The position numbers and the translations under genes are program-made. This document shows, piece after piece, positions 23,686-30,430 of a stretch of 35,645 nucleotides of DNA. Every line of letters starts with the position of its first letter. The first letter of the stretch is position 1. The DNA is from a virus. The stretch lies in IMG/VR virus record IMGVR_UViG_3300019360_000023, positions 1 through 35,645 of that record; one strand, given 5' to 3'. Under the pieces are notes generated by a model. It searched no databases, was not told the origin of the DNA, and saw only the letters and a program-made list of their open reading frames with translations.

Positions 23686-25014
23686 TCAGAAGCGGACGCC
23701 GACCGCCTGCCGCGGCCGCGACGAGAGCGTTGCGAACGCCCCCGAGGCCGCGTCGACCTGGTCGTCGTGCGAGCCGTCCGGGAACGCCTCGAGCTCGTCG
23801 AGAAACGCCGAGATCCACGTTCCGCGTAACAACCGCACGTTGCCGATCTGCGCCTGCGAAGCGAGCGGGCCCGCGCGTGTGAACTTGTCGCCGGTCTTGC
23901 GGTCGCCGCTCACGGTCCAGCCGGAGAGGAGATCGCGCACGAGGTACTCGACCTGCGATTTCCCCGACGCGCCGGGCTCCTGCTCTATCACGATGGGAAG
24001 GCCGCGGCCGTCGAGCTCGGCGACCGCTCGAATCGCCTTGTCACGCTCGCCCGGCCGAGCGCGCAGCCGGCGCACGTCCGCGATGTAGAGGGCGCCATCG
24101 GAGCCGCGGTGCATCCGGCAGCTTGCCGTCCAGTCCGGATCCGTGGCCTCGGCATTCGGTTCGGTCGCCGCGAGGTCCCAGTAGCGGACGCCGGGCGCGC
24201 CGGCGGGCAGCGCATCGACGATCGAGGAGAACCACTCGCGCCGGAAGAGCGCGCCGACCGATCGCGCCGTCCAGTCGCCGTCCTCGAGCTGCCGGCGCGT
24301 GACCGGATCGAGATTCGCGAGACTGGCGGCGTAATCCTCGCGATCGAGAAACGCGTTGTCGGCCATCGTCGCCGGCACGAAGGGACGATCGGGGCGCCCT
24401 TCCGGAAGCGCGAAGCGCGCGCGCACCCAGTCGTGACCCTCGCCGCCGGGATTACTGGCCGCGCGGATCCGGAGCGGAACGGCCGAGCCCTTCAGGCGCC
24501 GAAGCCGGGAGAACAGATAGCGGTACTGCGACTCGGCGAACTGCGTGAGCTCGTCGAAGCCGATGTACGCGTACTCGGCGGACTGGTAGTTGTGCTTGTC
24601 GTCCTCGTGCTGTAGGTGGCCGAACTCGAGCGTCGCGCCGCTCGGGAACGTCCAGCGCATGTTCGCGCCGTTCCAGACTGCCGGGGTTGCGGAGAGCCAG
24701 GCCTTCGCGCGGGCAACGAGGCCATTGGCCTTCTCGAGCTGCGCGAACGTGCGCCGGAGCAGCAGTGCGGCGTAGCCCGGCACGTCGACGTACTGGAGAG
24801 CGCCCATCAGCAGCCAGTCGCTCTTCCCGCCGCCGGCGGCTCCGCCGTAGAGGATCTCGCGATGGGGGAGCAGCAGCGCGGCGATCTGCTTCGGGAACGG
24901 CTGATGCGGGCAGAAACCAGAGGCCATGCGCGGCGTGAGCAGGTGCGCGAGGCGCGCGCGCTTCGCGGGCGAAAGCGCGGCGACCTGCGCCGGGGTGACG
25001 GTGGGCCAGGCCAT
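23686..25014 (-). CDS. terL: Terminase large subunit (packaging ATPase-nuclease)
   Basis: 442 residues. Walker A is GGAAGGGKS (57-65) and Walker B is YIGFDE (150-155), with the adjacent TQFAESQYRYLFSRLR helix. The C-terminal RNase H-like nuclease has YWDLAATEP (D280), IVIEQEPGASGK (E344) and GSHDDQVDAAS (D417/D418), a full set of acidic metal ligands. This enzyme pumps DNA into the prohead through the portal and cuts concatemers. It starts four bases below the terS stop, and the portal GTG follows 17 bases after its stop. All key residues are present, so packaging should work. Confidence 0.95.
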   Translation of the reverse strand: MAWPTVTPAQVAALSPAKRARLAHLLTPRMASGFCPHQPFPKQIAALLLPHREILYGGAAGGGKSDWLLMGALQYVDVPGYAALLLRRTFAQLEKANGLVARAKAWLSATPAVWNGANMRWTFPSGATLEFGHLQHEDDKHNYQSAEYAYIGFDELTQFAESQYRYLFSRLRRLKGSAVPLRIRAASNPGGEGHDWVRARFALPEGRPDRPFVPATMADNAFLDREDYAASLANLDPVTRRQLEDGDWTARSVGALFRREWFSSIVDALPAGAPGVRYWDLAATEPNAEATDPDWTASCRMHRGSDGALYIADVRRLRARPGERDKAIRAVAELDGRGLPIVIEQEPGASGKSQVEYLVRDLLSGWTVSGDRKTGDKFTRAGPLASQAQIGNVRLLRGTWISAFLDELEAFPDGSHDDQVDAASGAFATLSSRPRQAVGVRF

Positions 25015-25018
25015 GGGC

Positions 25019-25648
25019 CTAATGAGTCGTCGGAGGCGGCTCGGCTGGCGGCGGGTTCGTGTAGGCGCCGAGCAGGCGCGCGATCTCGGCGAGCACCGCG
25101 GGATTGTCGCCGATGTCCAGCGTCACCGGGACACCGTTCGGGAAGTCGACGCTCTTCTGCTCCTTGAACGCGAGCACGCTGACGTGCTTCCCGATGTCCT
25201 CGAGCACGCGCAGCCGGTCGATTATGCGCACCTTCTTCGTGACGAGGCCGCCCGGCGCGTCGATCACTTCGAAGGAGGCGACGAGCTTCGCCGCAGCGTC
25301 CGAGAGCTCGTGGATCGGCCGCAACTGGCCATCCGGCCGGAAGATCGCGCGCACGTCGACGCGCCAGAGATCGGCGAGCTCGCGCAGCACCCAGGCCGCG
25401 TCGATCGCGGCCTTCTCGGTGACGGTCTTCTCGCGCGCCCGCATCGCGGTGAGCAGCGCGTCGCGCACGTGGGGGAGCGCGAGCAGCGTCGACGCCTTGT
25501 TCTTCGCCGTCGCCGCGGAATAGCCCGCGCGCACGGCCGCGTGCGCGCCGATCCCGTCGACGAGGTACTCCTCGATGAACCGCTTCTGGCGCTCGGTGAG
25601 GCGCGGCTTTCGGCTGCGCTTCGCCGGCGCGCCGCGTGACCGCGCCAT
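25019..25648 (-). CDS. terS: Terminase small subunit
   Basis: 209 residues from the ATG at 25648, with GAAGGGG about eight bases upstream. The basic N-terminus (MARSRGAPAKRSRKP) leads into TERQKRFIEEYLVDGIGAHAA, VRAGYSAATAKNKAS and LLALPHVRDAL, the signature helix-turn-helix region of Terminase_2 family small subunits. A central helical oligomerisation part and a Pro-rich C-terminus follow. TerS recognises the packaging start on DNA and regulates TerL. A 274-bp non-coding stretch with phased repeats lies directly upstream and could be its binding site. A longer open frame upstream runs through the repeats and is rejected. Confidence 0.92.
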   Translation of the reverse strand: MARSRGAPAKRSRKPRLTERQKRFIEEYLVDGIGAHAAVRAGYSAATAKNKASTLLALPHVRDALLTAMRAREKTVTEKAAIDAAWVLRELADLWRVDVRAIFRPDGQLRPIHELSDAAAKLVASFEVIDAPGGLVTKKVRIIDRLRVLEDIGKHVSVLAFKEQKSVDFPNGVPVTLDIGDNPAVLAEIARLLGAYTNPPPAEPPPTTH

Positions 25649-25720
25649 GCCGGACCCCTTCGCCGCGCCTGCGGCTGCGCCCGGCTCGAGTCCATGCGCG
25701 CACGGGGCGGATCGTGGGCA

Positions 25721-25729
25721 CCTATACCA
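25721..25729 (-). promoter_or_regulatory. Candidate extended -10 promoter for packaging/late genes
   Basis: The minus strand reads TGGTATAGG, a TGn extended -10 with four of six bases of TATAAT, about 75 bases before the terS ATG. No good -35 is seen at 17 bp; instead the phased boxes lie immediately upstream, which would suit an activator-dependent promoter. Sequence match only. Confidence 0.3.
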
Positions 25730-25748
25730 CGTCTCCTCCGAGGCTCGC

Positions 25749-25896
25749 GACGCGTCGGGACGCGTGCAGACGTCTAACGACGCGTCGCGCCCAATAAAGT
25801 GCGGTCGCGACGCGTGACGACGTGTCGCGACGCGTCGTGCACGTTTCGCGCGTTTCGCGGGCAATCGGGTCGCGTCGCGACGCCTCGCGGCGCGTC
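25749..25896. repeat. Phased array of GACGCGTC-like boxes, 10-bp register
   Basis: Boxes begin at 25749 (GACGCGTC), 25759 (GACGCGTG), 25769 (GACGTCTA), 25779 (GACGCGTC), 25809 (GACGCGTG), 25819 (GACGTGTC), 25829 (GACGCGTC), 25869 (GTCGCGTC), 25879 (GACGCCTC) and 25889 (GGCGCGTC). Every start is a multiple of 10 from the first, about one helical turn, so all boxes face the same side of the DNA. GACGCGTC is itself palindromic. It lies between an excisionase-like HTH gene and terS. Possible roles: packaging site bound by TerS, activator sites for a late promoter, or replication iterons. Confidence 0.75.
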
Positions 25897-25922
25897 GCGC
25901 GCTCCACGTGGAACCGCGGCGA

Positions 25923-26135
25923 TCAGGCCGAGGCCGCAGCACCCTCCTTGCGCTTCGCGATGAAGGCGTCGAGCTCGCTGCGCTCGATCCGCCACAGGGG
26001 CCGCCCGGTGTAGCGCTTGCGACCGACCTGGATCGCGCGGAGCTCGCCGCCGCGGATCCACGCCAGCACGAGGCGCACGGAGACGTCGAGCTCCTTCGCC
26101 GCCTCCTTCACGCCGAGCAGCGCGCGCACGCTCAT
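25923..26135 (-). CDS. Excisionase/MerR-like HTH DNA-binding protein
   Basis: 70 residues from the ATG at 26135, overlapping the upstream stop by ATGA. LLGVKEAAKELDVSVRLVLA then WIRGGELRAIQVGRKR and PLWRIERSELDAFIAKRK is the winged-helix pattern of the excisionase family (helix-turn-helix 17): the V..AWIR segment is the recognition helix and the wing carries R/K residues. Such small proteins act as excisionases or transcription regulators. It is the last gene before the phased array and candidate late promoter, so it could bind there. No integrase is present in the window to pair with. Confidence 0.8.
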   Translation of the reverse strand: MSVRALLGVKEAAKELDVSVRLVLAWIRGGELRAIQVGRKRYTGRPLWRIERSELDAFIAKRKEGAAASA

Positions 26136-26704
26136 CCGCGCGCCTCCAGCAGCCCGCCCCGCCGCAGCAAGAACTCGAGCTCTTCGCGCGCGAGCGCAAG
26201 CCGCGCGTACACCCAGCGCTCCGCGGGCGCGCGCGGCGCGAGGTGCGGGTGATCCAGGAGCCGCTGGAGCACGTGCTTTGCGCCGCCGGAGCCGGGCTCG
26301 CAGTACGTGACGTACACGAAGCGCCGCTCCTCGCCGAGGCGCGCGATCATGCGCGTCAGCGTCCAGTGCTCGAGCACGTCCGCGCCCTCGTCGGAGCGCA
26401 CGCTCGTCGTCTCGTGGCGCGGGATCGCGGTGAGCCCTGGCGCGTACGCGTAGCTGCGGCGCCGCACGCGCAGCTGCTCGACGTCGGTGAACTCCCAGGC
26501 TGTCCCGCAGCGCGTGCAGCGCTCGACGACCATGCCCTTCCCGGCGACTGGCGCGTGCGTCGTGCCCGGGCACGAACCGCGAGCGCACTTCTCCGCCCAG
26601 GAGCGGCCGTGCGAGATCGTGTACGCGCTTGCGCGCGGCGAGGAGAGCTTGTCGCGCAGCTCCCACCACCGGCCGACGGCGTGATCACCGGAGCGATAGA
26701 CCAC
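26132..26704 (-). CDS. Zinc-binding protein, possible late regulator
   Basis: 190 residues from a GTG at 26704, preceded by GGAGG. It has a probable Cys4 zinc site, C40 and C45 (CARGSC) with C63 and C66 (CTRCG). A basic, Tyr-rich stretch follows (LRVRRRSYAYAPGL), and a helical C-terminal part (ARLALAREELEFLLRRGGLL). A zinc-containing, basic protein placed one or two genes above the late genes recalls phage late regulators such as Q-type antiterminators, but the sequence is not recognised as one. It is translated before and coupled to the HTH gene. Function unknown. Confidence 0.7.
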   Translation of the reverse strand: MVYRSGDHAVGRWWELRDKLSSPRASAYTISHGRSWAEKCARGSCPGTTHAPVAGKGMVVERCTRCGTAWEFTDVEQLRVRRRSYAYAPGLTAIPRHETTSVRSDEGADVLEHWTLTRMIARLGEERRFVYVTYCEPGSGGAKHVLQRLLDHPHLAPRAPAERWVYARLALAREELEFLLRRGGLLEARG

Positions 26705-26707
26705 CTG

Positions 26708-27043
26708 TTAGGCCTCCTCGCGCTGGGTCAGAGAGTCGACCAGGAACCGAAAGACCTCAGGCGAGTCGCGCATCGCGGCGCCGATCGACGCCGTCAGCTG
26801 CCGGACGATCGTCTCCTCCTTCTCGTCGTCGACGTCGATGTCGTGCACGTTGATCGCTGCATGGAGGAACTCGTGCAGCAGCGCGAGCGCCGATCGCGCG
26901 GGCCCGTGCGACGTGTCGACGTGGATCCGCTGGCTCGGGTGCAGCACTTCGCCGTAGAGGTTACGGCTCGCCGCGTCGCGACCCGCGAACTCGGCGATCG
27001 CGTAGTCGAGCGCTCCGACCTTGACCGACGCCGGCAGCTTCAT
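26708..27043 (-). CDS. HExxH metallopeptidase-like phage protein
   Basis: 111 residues. It has a short beta-type N-terminus (VKVGALDYAIAEFAG), a middle with SQRIHVDTS, and the zinc-binding helix LLHEFLHAAINV with H57, E58 and H61. The family is small, common in phage early regions, and related to ImmA/IrrE or SprT-like proteins. Its substrate is unknown. The third ligand is unclear; E75-E77 (DEKEETIVRQL) is a candidate. The ATG overlaps the upstream stop as ATGA. This is the second HExxH protein in the window; the other, at 33016-33591, sits in the immunity region. Confidence 0.75.
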   Translation of the reverse strand: MKLPASVKVGALDYAIAEFAGRDAASRNLYGEVLHPSQRIHVDTSHGPARSALALLHEFLHAAINVHDIDVDDEKEETIVRQLTASIGAAMRDSPEVFRFLVDSLTQREEA

Positions 27044-28002
27044 AGCAGCGCCGCCGCCTTCTCGATCTGCTCGAGCGCCACGTCGATCTGCGCGATCTCG
27101 CCGTCGATCACCTCGCGAGACCGCAGGTTCCTGAGCTCCTCAGCGAGCTCCGCCCGCCGCGCGCGCAGCTGCTCGACCAGGTCGCGACCGTGCGCCTTCT
27201 CCGCCGCGCGCGCAGCTGCTCGACCAGGTCGCGACCGTCCGGCGCGCGGCGGCGGTGCGAGGCTCTCCGTCGAGCCCGGCGCGGGCCGACCCGCGCGGTG
27301 CGCGATCGCGTGCGCGCGGCTGAAGAACCGCGGCACGCGCCCGGTGCCCTTATACGGCGCCGCGGGTTTTCCGCAGCCGCACTCGCAGGGTGTTCGGTCC
27401 GCCATCGTCTCCTCCTCCTGCCGCGCGGCAGCGCGCGCTGGCCTGCGCGCGACGCCCTGGTCGCGCTCGTACTCATCGCGAACCTGCGCCGCGATGTGGG
27501 GATCCCGCGTCTCGCACGAGAAGCGCTGGCGCTCGCCATCGACGACGCGCTCGTAGTACATCACGCCGTTGTTCCGGCGCGTGAGGTTCCGCGGCACCCG
27601 CGCGGATTCGCCGCCCTCGAGCGAGAGGCCGATGCTGTCTGCGGTCGCCTCGCGCCGCTTCTCGGCGAGTTCCTTGATCGCAACCCCAACGCTCGCCGCG
27701 ATCCGGCGTCGGATCGGCGGCCGCTTCGGCGGTTCAGTGACGAGCCCATGCGCGCCGAGGGTTCGCGGGCCTTCCGTCTCGGCGCCGGCGTCTCGCCGCG
27801 CGCGAACGCCCGGACAGCCGACGCACTCGGCGAGCATCAGATCACCCGGCTTGGCCGCCGCGCGATTGCGCGCGCATGAATCCTCCGTGAGCCACGATCG
27901 CAGCGGCGAGCAGCGGTACTGCACGATCCCGCTCGCGGTCGCGGCGCGGACGGGCGCCGGTGCGGCCTGAGAAGCGCCGCCGTGCGGCGCCGTGGTGCTC
28001 AC
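27040..28002 (-). CDS. Two-part zinc protein, apparently fused reading frame
   Basis: 320 residues from a GTG at 28002 (GTGA overlap) to a stop at 27040. Residues 1-70 carry C31, C43, C60 and C63, a likely zinc ribbon. Residues 138-180 (NLTRRNNGVMYYERVVDGER) resemble the N-terminal arm domain of tyrosine integrases. From M200 the sequence MADRTPCECGCGKPAAPYKG resembles stand-alone phage CxCGC zinc proteins, and a very strong ribosome site (GGAGGAGGAG) precedes that ATG in frame. So either one fused protein or two products from one frame are made. A 38-bp direct repeat disturbs the C-terminal part. Function unknown; DNA-binding is inferred. Confidence 0.6.
   Translation of the reverse strand: MSTTAPHGGASQAAPAPVRAATASGIVQYRCSPLRSWLTEDSCARNRAAAKPGDLMLAECVGCPGVRARRDAGAETEGPRTLGAHGLVTEPPKRPPIRRRIAASVGVAIKELAEKRREATADSIGLSLEGGESARVPRNLTRRNNGVMYYERVVDGERQRFSCETRDPHIAAQVRDEYERDQGVARRPARAAARQEEETMADRTPCECGCGKPAAPYKGTGRVPRFFSRAHAIAHRAGRPAPGSTESLAPPPRAGRSRPGRAAARAAEKAHGRDLVEQLRARRAELAEELRNLRSREVIDGEIAQIDVALEQIEKAAALL
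27154..27238. repeat. Perfect 38-bp direct repeat, 47-bp offset
   Basis: The 38 bases at 27154-27191 recur exactly at 27201-27238; both include GCAGCTGCTCGACCAGGTCG. The offset of 47 is not a multiple of three, so the copies are read in different frames of the same gene, one as GRDLVEQLRARR and the other as GRSRPGRAAARA. This points to a recent tandem duplication within the coding region. Confidence 0.85.
27406..27418 (-). promoter_or_regulatory. Internal ribosome binding site before in-frame ATG (27405)
   Basis: The minus strand reads CAGGAGGAGGAGACG directly before the ATG at 27403-27405. It is one of the strongest Shine-Dalgarno matches in the window, yet it lies inside an open frame where it also encodes RQEEET. 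A separate 121-residue product starting MADRTPC is likely. Confidence 0.55.
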
Positions 28003-28406
28003 AGGAACGCCTCCGCGCGGATCAGCTCGACACCGCGCGCGCGGATCCGCTCGTGCAGGTGCTCCTCGCCGCGCTCGCTCGCGCTCTCGAGTTCCGCGAA
28101 AACCTCGTCGGGGACGAGCACGCGCTGCGGAGTGGGTGCGCGGAGCGCGGGCGCTGCGACCGGCCGCTCCGCGCGGCGCGCGGGCTCGAATTCGCCGCGA
28201 AGGATCGCCGCGAGCCGGTCCTCGAGCTCCGGGTACTGTGCAACGAACGCCTCGAGCTCGAGCCGCTCCGCCGCGCACGCACGTTGGCACGCGGGCTCGG
28301 CGCACCAGTACGTCGCTGGCTCCACGATCGACCAGCACCAGCGGCAGCGCGGCCAGGGTTCGTACGGGATCGCCGGCTTGTACGGCTCGCGGATGAAGCG
28401 CGACAT
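27999..28406 (-). CDS. Cys-rich putative zinc-binding protein
   Basis: 135 residues. Residues 20-45 have CRWCW, YWCAEPAC and ACAAE, giving four to five cysteines spaced like a zinc ribbon. The remainder is helical and acidic (LEAFVAQYPELEDRLAAIL; AELESASERGEEHLHERI). The ATG overlaps the replication gene stop as TGATG, and its stop overlaps the GTG of the next gene as GTGA. It may act on DNA together with the replication protein upstream. No family recognised. Confidence 0.7.
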   Translation of the reverse strand: MSRFIREPYKPAIPYEPWPRCRWCWSIVEPATYWCAEPACQRACAAERLELEAFVAQYPELEDRLAAILRGEFEPARRAERPVAAPALRAPTPQRVLVPDEVFAELESASERGEEHLHERIRARGVELIRAEAFL

Positions 28407-29197
28407 CAGGCAGCGACCTCCTTGAAGCCGAGGTCGATCTCGCGCTCGCGGGCCACGCGCTTCATCGTGCCGACGAAGTACGCGGTCGGGTTGCTGACGA
28501 TGCCGTCTCGAAAGCGGCTCCAGGCCTCGTAGACCGCGGTCTCGATCTCCGGCCAGGGCAGCAGGGTCACGATCGCTCGGAGGTTTCGATCGTCTGTGCT
28601 TCGGTCGCGAAGGCGCACGCGAAGCTCTTCGACGCGGGCTGCGATCTCGCCCTCGTGATCCGGTTCCGGGGTTCCGGTGGACGATTGTAAACCGCCGTCG
28701 CCGGCCGTTTCCGGTGGAGTCTTGTTATCGCAAGAGGAAGAGACGGTTGTCTTCTCGATCTTTGCAGAAGAAGAGGAACGGTTAGGAACGGTACGGTTAG
28801 GAGGGGCGTTGACCGGGCGCTCAGCGGGTGGTGACGGGGCGTTGACCGGGCGCTTAGCGCCCGGTGACCGGACACCGAGTTGTTGTGTTTCCGAGAACTT
28901 GGGCCACTCGATGAGCGTAAAGCCGTTGGCAAGCGGCTTTACATTCATACTCACTTCACGCGCCAACGCACGCATCGCTTCGAGAGCCGCGGAAACCGAT
29001 TCGCAGCCCGTGATGGTGAGCAAATCGCCCGGCTGCAGGCGCACGGTGCAGGCCTGCTCCGGAGTGAGTCCGTCCGAAGCCCAGCGGTCCATCATGTGCA
29101 TCCCGAGCATCGCGAGCGTGAGCTTCTGCTCGCGCGACCAGGGCTCGCGGTAGACGCTGCACTCGAGCGCGAACCACCGCTTGCGCAGACTCGCCAC
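28406..29197 (-). CDS. Replication initiator / replisome organiser-like protein
   Basis: 263 residues from a GTG at 29197. The N-terminus (RKRWFALECSVYREPWSREQ, DRWASDGLTPEQACTVRL, and a winged-helix-like LLTITGCESVSAALEAM) fits phage replication proteins with an N-terminal HTH domain. A Pro/Asn/Ser-rich linker follows (about 110-165; RPVNAP appears twice, then PNRTVPNRSS), and a C-terminal helical domain (LPWPEIETAVYEAWSRFRDG). The linker DNA holds iteron-like repeats and a hairpin, as in lambda gene O, where the origin lies inside the initiator gene. No helicase or loader gene is recognised nearby. Assignment by layout and pattern, not by a family signature. Confidence 0.6.
   Translation of the reverse strand: MASLRKRWFALECSVYREPWSREQKLTLAMLGMHMMDRWASDGLTPEQACTVRLQPGDLLTITGCESVSAALEAMRALAREVSMNVKPLANGFTLIEWPKFSETQQLGVRSPGAKRPVNAPSPPAERPVNAPPNRTVPNRSSSSAKIEKTTVSSSCDNKTPPETAGDGGLQSSTGTPEPDHEGEIAARVEELRVRLRDRSTDDRNLRAIVTLLPWPEIETAVYEAWSRFRDGIVSNPTAYFVGTMKRVAREREIDLGFKEVAA
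28774..28871. repeat. Iteron-like repeats and palindrome, candidate origin
   Basis: Within the replication gene: AGGAACGGT at 28774 and 28784 (10 bp apart), CGGTTAGGA at 28779 and 28794, GGGGCGTTGACCGGGCGCT at 28803 and 28836 (33 bp apart), and a perfect 9-bp inverted repeat ACCGGGCGC TTA GCGCCCGGT at 28845-28865. Such clusters inside an initiator gene are typical of phage origins. The protein-level repeat RPVNAP could also explain the 33-bp pair. Confidence 0.45.
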
Positions 29198-29413
29198 CTA
29201 CGCGCCCTTCCCATCGGCCGCGGCCCGCTCGCACGCAGTGCACGGCACCGAGTGCCCGACCGTCCGCTCCGGCGTTTCGTGCAGCTTCGAGTAGCCCGGG
29301 AACTTCACGCGGCGCGTGTGACCGCAGGAGAGCTCTTGCACAACACCGTCTTGCGAGCTCGGGTCGCGACTCGCCTTGAGCACCTCGGCGAACGGGGTCT
29401 CCGAAAGCGCCAC
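29198..29413 (-). CDS. Small Cys/His zinc-ribbon-like protein
   Basis: 71 residues from a GTG at 29413 that directly follows the TAG of the RuvC-like gene. Candidate metal ligands are C30 and H32 (SCGHTRR), plus C58 and C61 (PCTACE), so a small zinc ribbon is likely. Sequence between them is basic (VKFPGYSKLH). It ends directly before the replication gene's GTG. Function unknown; likely a nucleic-acid accessory. Confidence 0.65.
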   Translation of the reverse strand: MALSETPFAEVLKASRDPSSQDGVVQELSCGHTRRVKFPGYSKLHETPERTVGHSVPCTACERAAADGKGA

Positions 29414-29929
29414 CTACACCCCCTCCCGCACGAGCCACGCGTCGAGCAGCCAAAGGGCGTCTGCCTCGTTGTCGTCTGGCATCCTGCGACCAAAGCGCGC
29501 GAGGGCGGCCGCGATCAGCGCCGGTTTCTTCGCGTTGCCCTTCCCGGTCGCATGCTTCTTCACGGTCGCGCTGTGCAGGGTCGCGTGCTCGATCCCGTGC
29601 TCCGCGCACCAGGACTGGATGTCGGTCGCAACGCCGGCGGCGTACTCGGTCGCGGCCCCACCGCGGTGATGGGCCTGCTCGTAGACAACGAGCTTCAGGT
29701 CGGGATACCCAGCGAGCACGTCGTTGAGGCGCGCGCGCAGCCGTAGGTATCGAACGCCCGGGCTCTCGCCGCGCCGCGGCGTGAGATCCCAGGTTCCCGA
29801 TGTCGCGACGAGCGCATCGCAGCCGACCGCAAATCCGCACGTCGAGCCCGGATCGATCGCGAGGACGCGCGCGCGCCGAATTCCGGCCCCGGCGCCTTGT
29901 GACGCCGGAGCCGCCCCCTCCCCCATCAT
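29414..29929 (-). CDS. RuvC-like Holliday junction resolvase
   Basis: 171 residues from the ATG at 29929, chosen because GGGAGAG precedes it; an upstream ATG at 29953 adds eight residues but has no ribosome site. RuvC-fold acidic residues are visible: D26 in VLAIDPGSTCGFAV, E84 in LVVYEQAHHRGG, and D153/D157 in DDNEADALWLLDAW. The basic stretch VKKHATGKGNAKKP matches the RuvC DNA-binding loop. Phage RuvC proteins resolve branched replication or packaging intermediates. It lies in the early leftward operon, upstream of the replication gene. All catalytic carboxylates appear present. Confidence 0.88.
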   Translation of the reverse strand: MMGEGAAPASQGAGAGIRRARVLAIDPGSTCGFAVGCDALVATSGTWDLTPRRGESPGVRYLRLRARLNDVLAGYPDLKLVVYEQAHHRGGAATEYAAGVATDIQSWCAEHGIEHATLHSATVKKHATGKGNAKKPALIAAALARFGRRMPDDNEADALWLLDAWLVREGV

Positions 29930-29973
29930 GCCGCTCTCCCGCCGCCCATCCACGGCGACAGACTTGTTACGCC

Positions 29974-30405
29974 CTACGCCTCGGCGCCGGCGCCGCCCTC
30001 CTCGGTCCGCTTCTTCGCGCCCGCGATCGGGAAGAGCTGCTCCTGGCGCTCCTCATACGTCATCGCGCGCTCGGACACGATCTCGCCGGTGTCCAGGCGG
30101 ACGGTGCGCACCGCGTTCTCGCTGAACTCGAAGCGGGTCTCGACGACGACCTCGCGCGACTCGCTCTTGTCGCGCACCTTGCGCAGGAACTCGCGAATCT
30201 GGCCGTCGAGGCCTTCGATCTCGGCCTTCGCGTCCTTCTGGGCGTTGACGCGCGCCTCTTCCTTCTGGTCGCGCATCAGCGAGATGCGGGCGGCCTCATC
30301 GGCGTAGCTCGCGACCTCGCTCTCGTTGAGCTTGCAGGCGAGCACCATCGTGCTGCGCTCGGTGTTGGGCTCGTCGCCCGAGCCCCGTTGCCTCTTCTTC
30401 GCCAT
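29974..30405 (-). CDS. Coiled-coil hypothetical phage protein
   Basis: 143 residues, ATG at 30405 with AGGAGG four bases upstream. A charged helical middle (MRDQKEEARVNAQKDAKAEI, EFLRKVRDKSESRE, about 45-85) is followed by a beta hairpin type segment RTVRLDTGEIVSERAMTYEE and a basic/Gly end. The TVRLDTGE(I/V)xxxRxMTxEE pattern recurs in early-region phage proteins I have seen, without known function. It is the first gene after the tRNA in the leftward operon. Confidence 0.75.
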   Translation of the reverse strand: MAKKRQRGSGDEPNTERSTMVLACKLNESEVASYADEAARISLMRDQKEEARVNAQKDAKAEIEGLDGQIREFLRKVRDKSESREVVVETRFEFSENAVRTVRLDTGEIVSERAMTYEERQEQLFPIAGAKKRTEEGGAGAEA

Positions 30406-30430
30406 CTCGCCTCCTGAGTTGTTGGGGACC

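Larger units (their letters stand above)
25649..25922. other. Non-coding stretch upstream of terS
   Basis: 274 bases without a credible gene. It holds a candidate extended -10 promoter on the minus strand (25721-25729), a phased array of GACGCGTC-like boxes (25749-25896), a perfect 10-bp palindrome TCCACGTGGA (25903-25912) and a doubled CGCGAAACG on the minus strand at about 25842-25860. Open frames crossing it are Arg/Ser shadows of the repeats; the 10-base period is not codon-compatible. Confidence 0.7.

Noticed and set aside
22289-24088. 599-codon plus-strand open frame opposite portal and TerL
   Set aside because: It spans the junction of two clear genes and shows no family pattern. It is an antisense shadow.
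25749-25896. CRISPR-like repeats
   Set aside because: The boxes are 8 bp on a 10-bp register, with no spacers of 30 bp and no cas genes. They look like protein-binding sites.
27108-27539. Alternative 143-codon frame across the 38-bp repeat as the true gene, implying a frameshift mutation
   Set aside because: That frame is Arg/Ser-rich upstream of the repeat. The 27040-28002 frame keeps good composition on both sides and the ATGA coupling to the next gene.
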